This document shows positions 34,964-36,846 of a stretch of 36,846 nt of DNA, piece by piece; within the stretch, counting starts at the first letter, position 1, and each line of letters opens with the position of its first letter. A program made the translations under genes and the position numbers. Origin of the DNA: an uncultured SAR86 cluster bacterium (GTDB taxonomy: Bacteria; Pseudomonadota; Gammaproteobacteria; Magnimaribacterales; D2472); NCBI GenBank assembly GCA_902556105.1, contig CACDUZ010000008.1, positions 1 through 36,846 of the forward strand, given 5' to 3'. The notes beneath the pieces are model-generated. The model had not been told where the DNA came from. It did no database searches and saw only the letters and a program-made list of their open reading frames with translations.

Positions 34964-35554
34964 ATGTCTTTTGATGAAGTAAGAGTAATAACAGTTGTTT
35001 ATTTAGCTGTTTTTTTACCTCTTTTTATATATTTTACAAATAAATCAAAATTACCAAACTGGATTCCAACATTTTATATAGTTGGTGTTGTGGTTTGTGC
35101 GCTAGGCTGGGAGCTTTGGTTTACATATGGATGGGTAGACGGACACTCTGTAGATATAAGAAGGTCAGAAGTGCTAAATACTTGGCTACCAAAAAATTTA
35201 AACTGGCTTATGAATTCGATGGGAGATGCAGGGGCTGTCCTCTTGGGTGGTGTTTGGTTAATGTGGTTAACTCATCGCAAAGATGCAACAATCTTCAAGC
35301 AATGGAGATGGAGTGCTTTTACTATCTTAATTTTTTGGTGCATTAGTCAAAATATCTTAGTAGAAATGTTTCTTTATCACGATCAATTAGCAGACGGTAA
35401 GCCATTATCGTGGGCTCCCATGTCACCCTTAGGACCATACTTTAATCCAATACTATTTGAATATAATGACCGAACAATTATGCTTCAATCCCAAATGCCT
35501 TGGTTGATATTACCCTGGCTTTTTTATAGAACCTTAATTAATTTAAACAAGTAG
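34964..35554 (+). CDS. Conserved-looking Trp-rich membrane protein, unknown function
   Basis: I do not recognise this 196-residue protein. It has about five hydrophobic segments: roughly 8-24, 37-56, 87-104, 117-137 and 173-189. Loops are short and unusually rich in aromatic residues, with about 14 Trp in the protein (for example GWELWFTYGWVDG, TWLPKNLNWLMNS, PWLILPWLFY). Acidic and His residues in loops (SVDIRRSE, FLYHDQLADGK) could bind something. It starts three bases after the LOG gene, so it is the last member of the tkt operon. Its stop abuts the tatC stop. A sensor, carrier or enzyme subunit cannot be distinguished. Confidence 0.6.
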   Translation: MSFDEVRVITVVYLAVFLPLFIYFTNKSKLPNWIPTFYIVGVVVCALGWELWFTYGWVDGHSVDIRRSEVLNTWLPKNLNWLMNSMGDAGAVLLGGVWLMWLTHRKDATIFKQWRWSAFTILIFWCISQNILVEMFLYHDQLADGKPLSWAPMSPLGPYFNPILFEYNDRTIMLQSQMPWLILPWLFYRTLINLNK

Positions 35555-36259
35555 CTATTTTTCTCTTATAAAAAATATACCAAGTTCAAATAAAATCCAC
35601 ATTGGAATTGCCAAGAATAGCTGTGAAAAAATATCTGGTGGCGTTAATAACATTCCAATAATTAAAAAGAGAACAAGTAAATATGGCCGCGCCTTAACTA
35701 AAGATGCTTTAGAAGTAATACCGCTTTTTACTAAAAGAATTGTCGCAATAGGTATCTCAAAAGCAATACCAAATGCAAATATAAGTTTGAATATAAAACT
35801 TAGGTATTGATTTATATCTGTCATCACTTGAATTGAATCTGGAGCCATCCCTATGAAAAATTTAAAGATGATTGGGCAAACAACGAAAAAGGCAAAACTT
35901 GCACCACTAAAAAATAAAACAATAGTTGAGAGCATTAATGGCCCAGTAAAGCTCTTCTCACCTTGGTAAAGTCCAGGTGATATAAACATCCACATCTGAT
36001 AAAAGAGCCAAGGCATTGAAAGTAGTAACGCTATATATATAACTAATTTTATTGGCGCCATGAAAGGCGAAGCTACTTCAGTTGCTATCATAGAACTCCC
36101 TGAGGGAAGAATGTCTATAAGCGGGTTTGCAACAAAGCTATATATATCAGCAGCAAACGGGATGCCAATTAATGAGAGAGCACCAAAGAAGACAATAACT
36201 TTTAGTAATCGTGATCTTAGCTCTAACAGATGATTTGAAACAGTGTCCCTAGTCGTCAT
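35555..36259 (-). CDS. tatC: Sec-independent translocase subunit TatC
   Basis: Receptor of the twin-arginine pathway that recognises RR signal peptides. It has 234 residues and six predicted membrane helices. The N-terminal HLLELRSRLLKV segment, the periplasmic PLIDILPSGSSMIATEV loop, FYQMWMFISPGLYQGEK (the conserved cytoplasmic loop with its acidic residue) and the FAFGIAFEIPI region match the family. The start lies 11 bases before the tatB stop. A client in this window is the PhoD-like phosphatase. Confidence 0.95.
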   Translation of the reverse strand: MTTRDTVSNHLLELRSRLLKVIVFFGALSLIGIPFAADIYSFVANPLIDILPSGSSMIATEVASPFMAPIKLVIYIALLLSMPWLFYQMWMFISPGLYQGEKSFTGPLMLSTIVLFFSGASFAFFVVCPIIFKFFIGMAPDSIQVMTDINQYLSFIFKLIFAFGIAFEIPIATILLVKSGITSKASLVKARPYLLVLFLIIGMLLTPPDIFSQLFLAIPMWILFELGIFFIREK

Positions 36260-36494
36260 TTGATTTTTTAGTTTTTTCTAGCTCTTCCATTCTCAATTCA
36301 TTAAATACATCTTTTCTTAGTTCATCTGCTCCAATGTCTTCTTCAATGTCTTTTTTAAAGCTACTGAGCTTATTCTCCATTTTTTTATATAGCCTAAGAA
36401 ATGCTTTTACAACATCAGGTAATCTTTTGGGACCAATAATAATTAGTCCCAATATAAGAATGATTAGAATTTCAAGAAAACCAATTTGAAACAA
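36249..36494 (-). CDS. tatB: Sec-independent translocase subunit TatB
   Basis: Partner of TatC in signal-peptide recognition, 81 residues. It has the family layout: a membrane helix (FLEILIILILGLIIIGPKRLP, read as helix plus hinge with conserved GPKRLP) and a charged amphipathic helix. The start is TTG at 36494, preceded by AAGAAGA, two bases after the tatA stop. The tail is short compared with E. coli TatB. Its last codons share an exact 24-bp sequence with the gene upstream of tatA, encoding KTKKSND in both. Confidence 0.92.
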   Translation of the reverse strand: MFQIGFLEILIILILGLIIIGPKRLPDVVKAFLRLYKKMENKLSSFKKDIEEDIGADELRKDVFNELRMEELEKTKKSNDD

Positions 36495-36802
36495 TTTTAG
36501 TCTTCTTTTTCTTTAGAATCTTCTTCTTTGATCGCTTTTTTAAAACCCTTAACGCTTGATCCTAGATCAGACCCTAGAGATTTTAATTTACCACTACCGA
36601 AGATTAGTAGTACAACAACTAAAATAATTAGTAATTGCCATATGCTTATTCCACCAAAGCCCATAATTTCTCCTATGAAACTATCATCATGATAGCTACG
36701 GAAACTATTATAACAATACCAATTACTCTGAGTAGGTATTTTTGGTTAGATAGTTGAAGTTCTAAATTGCTAATCTTTTCGTCATTTGATTTTTTAGTTT
36801 TT
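36253..36802. repeat. Exact 24-bp direct repeat in the tatB end and in the gene upstream of tatA
   Basis: The same 24 bases occur at 36253-36276 and 36779-36802, 526 bases apart. On the minus strand both copies are read in the same frame and encode the peptide KTKKSND, followed by D-stop in tatB and by EKIS in the neighbour. The tatB copy contains the tatC start codon. Only these two copies were noticed in the window. Origin could be local duplication, gene conversion or, less likely, chance in Lys/Asn-rich coding DNA. Confidence 0.8.
36497..36664 (-). CDS. tatA: Sec-independent translocase subunit TatA
   Basis: Pore-forming subunit of the Tat system, 55 residues. It shows the N-terminal [19 protein letters not shown] helix, the [10 protein letters not shown] hinge, then the amphipathic segment [14 protein letters not shown] and an acidic/basic tail. 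The hinge has FGS-GK where E. coli has FGTKK. AGGAG sits at ideal distance before ATG 36664. Together with tatB and tatC it forms a complete translocase. Confidence 0.93.
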   Translation of the reverse strand: MGFGGISIWQLLIILVVVLLIFGSGKLKSLGSDLGSSVKGFKKAIKEEDSKEKED

Positions 36803-36846
36803 GAGTAACTTCTTAATTCATCAAGTGCTTCATATACTATTACAGG
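36673..36846 (-). CDS. ubiB: 3' end of a coiled-coil/membrane protein, probably UbiB (partial)
   Basis: An open frame runs from the window edge to a TAG at 36673, giving 57 residues of C-terminus. It contains [13 protein letters not shown], a charged coiled-coil-like part and a final membrane helix ([20 protein letters not shown]). In many gammaproteobacteria ubiB lies directly upstream of tatA, and UbiB proteins end in hydrophobic helices after a charged region. E. coli UbiB has two closing helices, whereas only one is visible here. Identity is inferred from position and layout; the kinase-like domain is outside the window. Confidence 0.45.
   Translation of the reverse strand, partial: PVIVYEALDELRSYSKTKKSNDEKISNLELQLSNQKYLLRVIGIVIIVSVAIMMIVS

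Noticed and set aside
36681..36695. Small palindrome CTATCA-TCA-TGATAG before tatA
   Set aside because: It lies inside the last codons of the upstream gene, which encode a hydrophobic Ile/Met run; the symmetry is short and probably incidental.

Overview
The window is a dense, AT-rich piece of bacterial chromosome. It has about 40 genes, very short or negative intergenic gaps, no RNA genes, no CRISPR array and no recognisable insertion sequence. Gene content and order point to a gammaproteobacterium: lptM-lysA-dapF-DUF484-xerC-yigB, engB-cytochrome c4-dsbA, a ubiB-like tail followed by tatABC, and cox genes with ctaG, DUF2909, surf1, ctaA, ctaB and sco. Low GC, lysine- and isoleucine-rich proteins and tight packing suggest a streamlined marine lineage such as SAR86; that placement is inference. 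No stretch without a gene exceeds 300 bases. The longest gap is 12330-12540, which carries a cluster of repeats upstream of pckA.

Region by region. (1) 1-8270 (+, with one small minus-strand gene) is a complete module for an A-type heme-copper oxidase. It holds subunit II fused to a cytochrome c domain, subunit I, the Cu(B) chaperone CtaG, subunit III, a DUF2909 protein, SURF1, a cysteine-free membrane-anchored protein, heme A synthase, heme O synthase and a SCO copper chaperone. (2) 8271-12329 (-) is pckA-gshA-quinone oxidoreductase. (3) dsbB (-) diverges from polA (+), which is coupled to a secreted TonB-C/TPR-like protein. (4) 16867-20526 (-) is engB, a Coq4-like protein, an alpha/beta hydrolase and a Tat-exported PhoD-like phosphatase. 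(5) 20594-22463 (+) is a periplasmic set: diheme cytochrome c4, DsbA with a CNAC active site, and a type-1 copper protein. (6) 22460-29636 (-) holds metK, ahcY, a 27-residue LptM lipopeptide, lysA, dapF, DUF484, xerC, yigB and ubiK. (7) 29773-35554 (+) is a carbon-metabolism operon: tkt, pgk, an animal-type class I aldolase, dtd, a LOG-family protein and an unknown Trp-rich membrane protein. (8) 35555-36846 (-) is tatC, tatB, tatA and the 3' end of a coiled-coil/membrane protein, probably ubiB.

Several functions connect. Cytochrome c4 and the cupredoxin are plausible electron donors to the oxidase. DsbA/DsbB oxidise periplasmic thiols, and LptM is known in E. coli to help LptD acquire its correct disulfides. 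TatABC would export the PhoD-like enzyme. UbiK, the Coq4-like protein and the probable UbiB all relate to ubiquinone. The most interesting observations are the tiny LptM with a perfect hairpin abutting its start codon, the exact Coq4 metal motif in a bacterial protein, the 14-bp inverted repeat upstream of pckA, the eukaryote-type aldolase, the exact 24-bp repeat shared by tatB and its neighbour, and five convergent gene pairs with no intergenic space. I did not find a clearly new multi-gene system; most of the window is core housekeeping.
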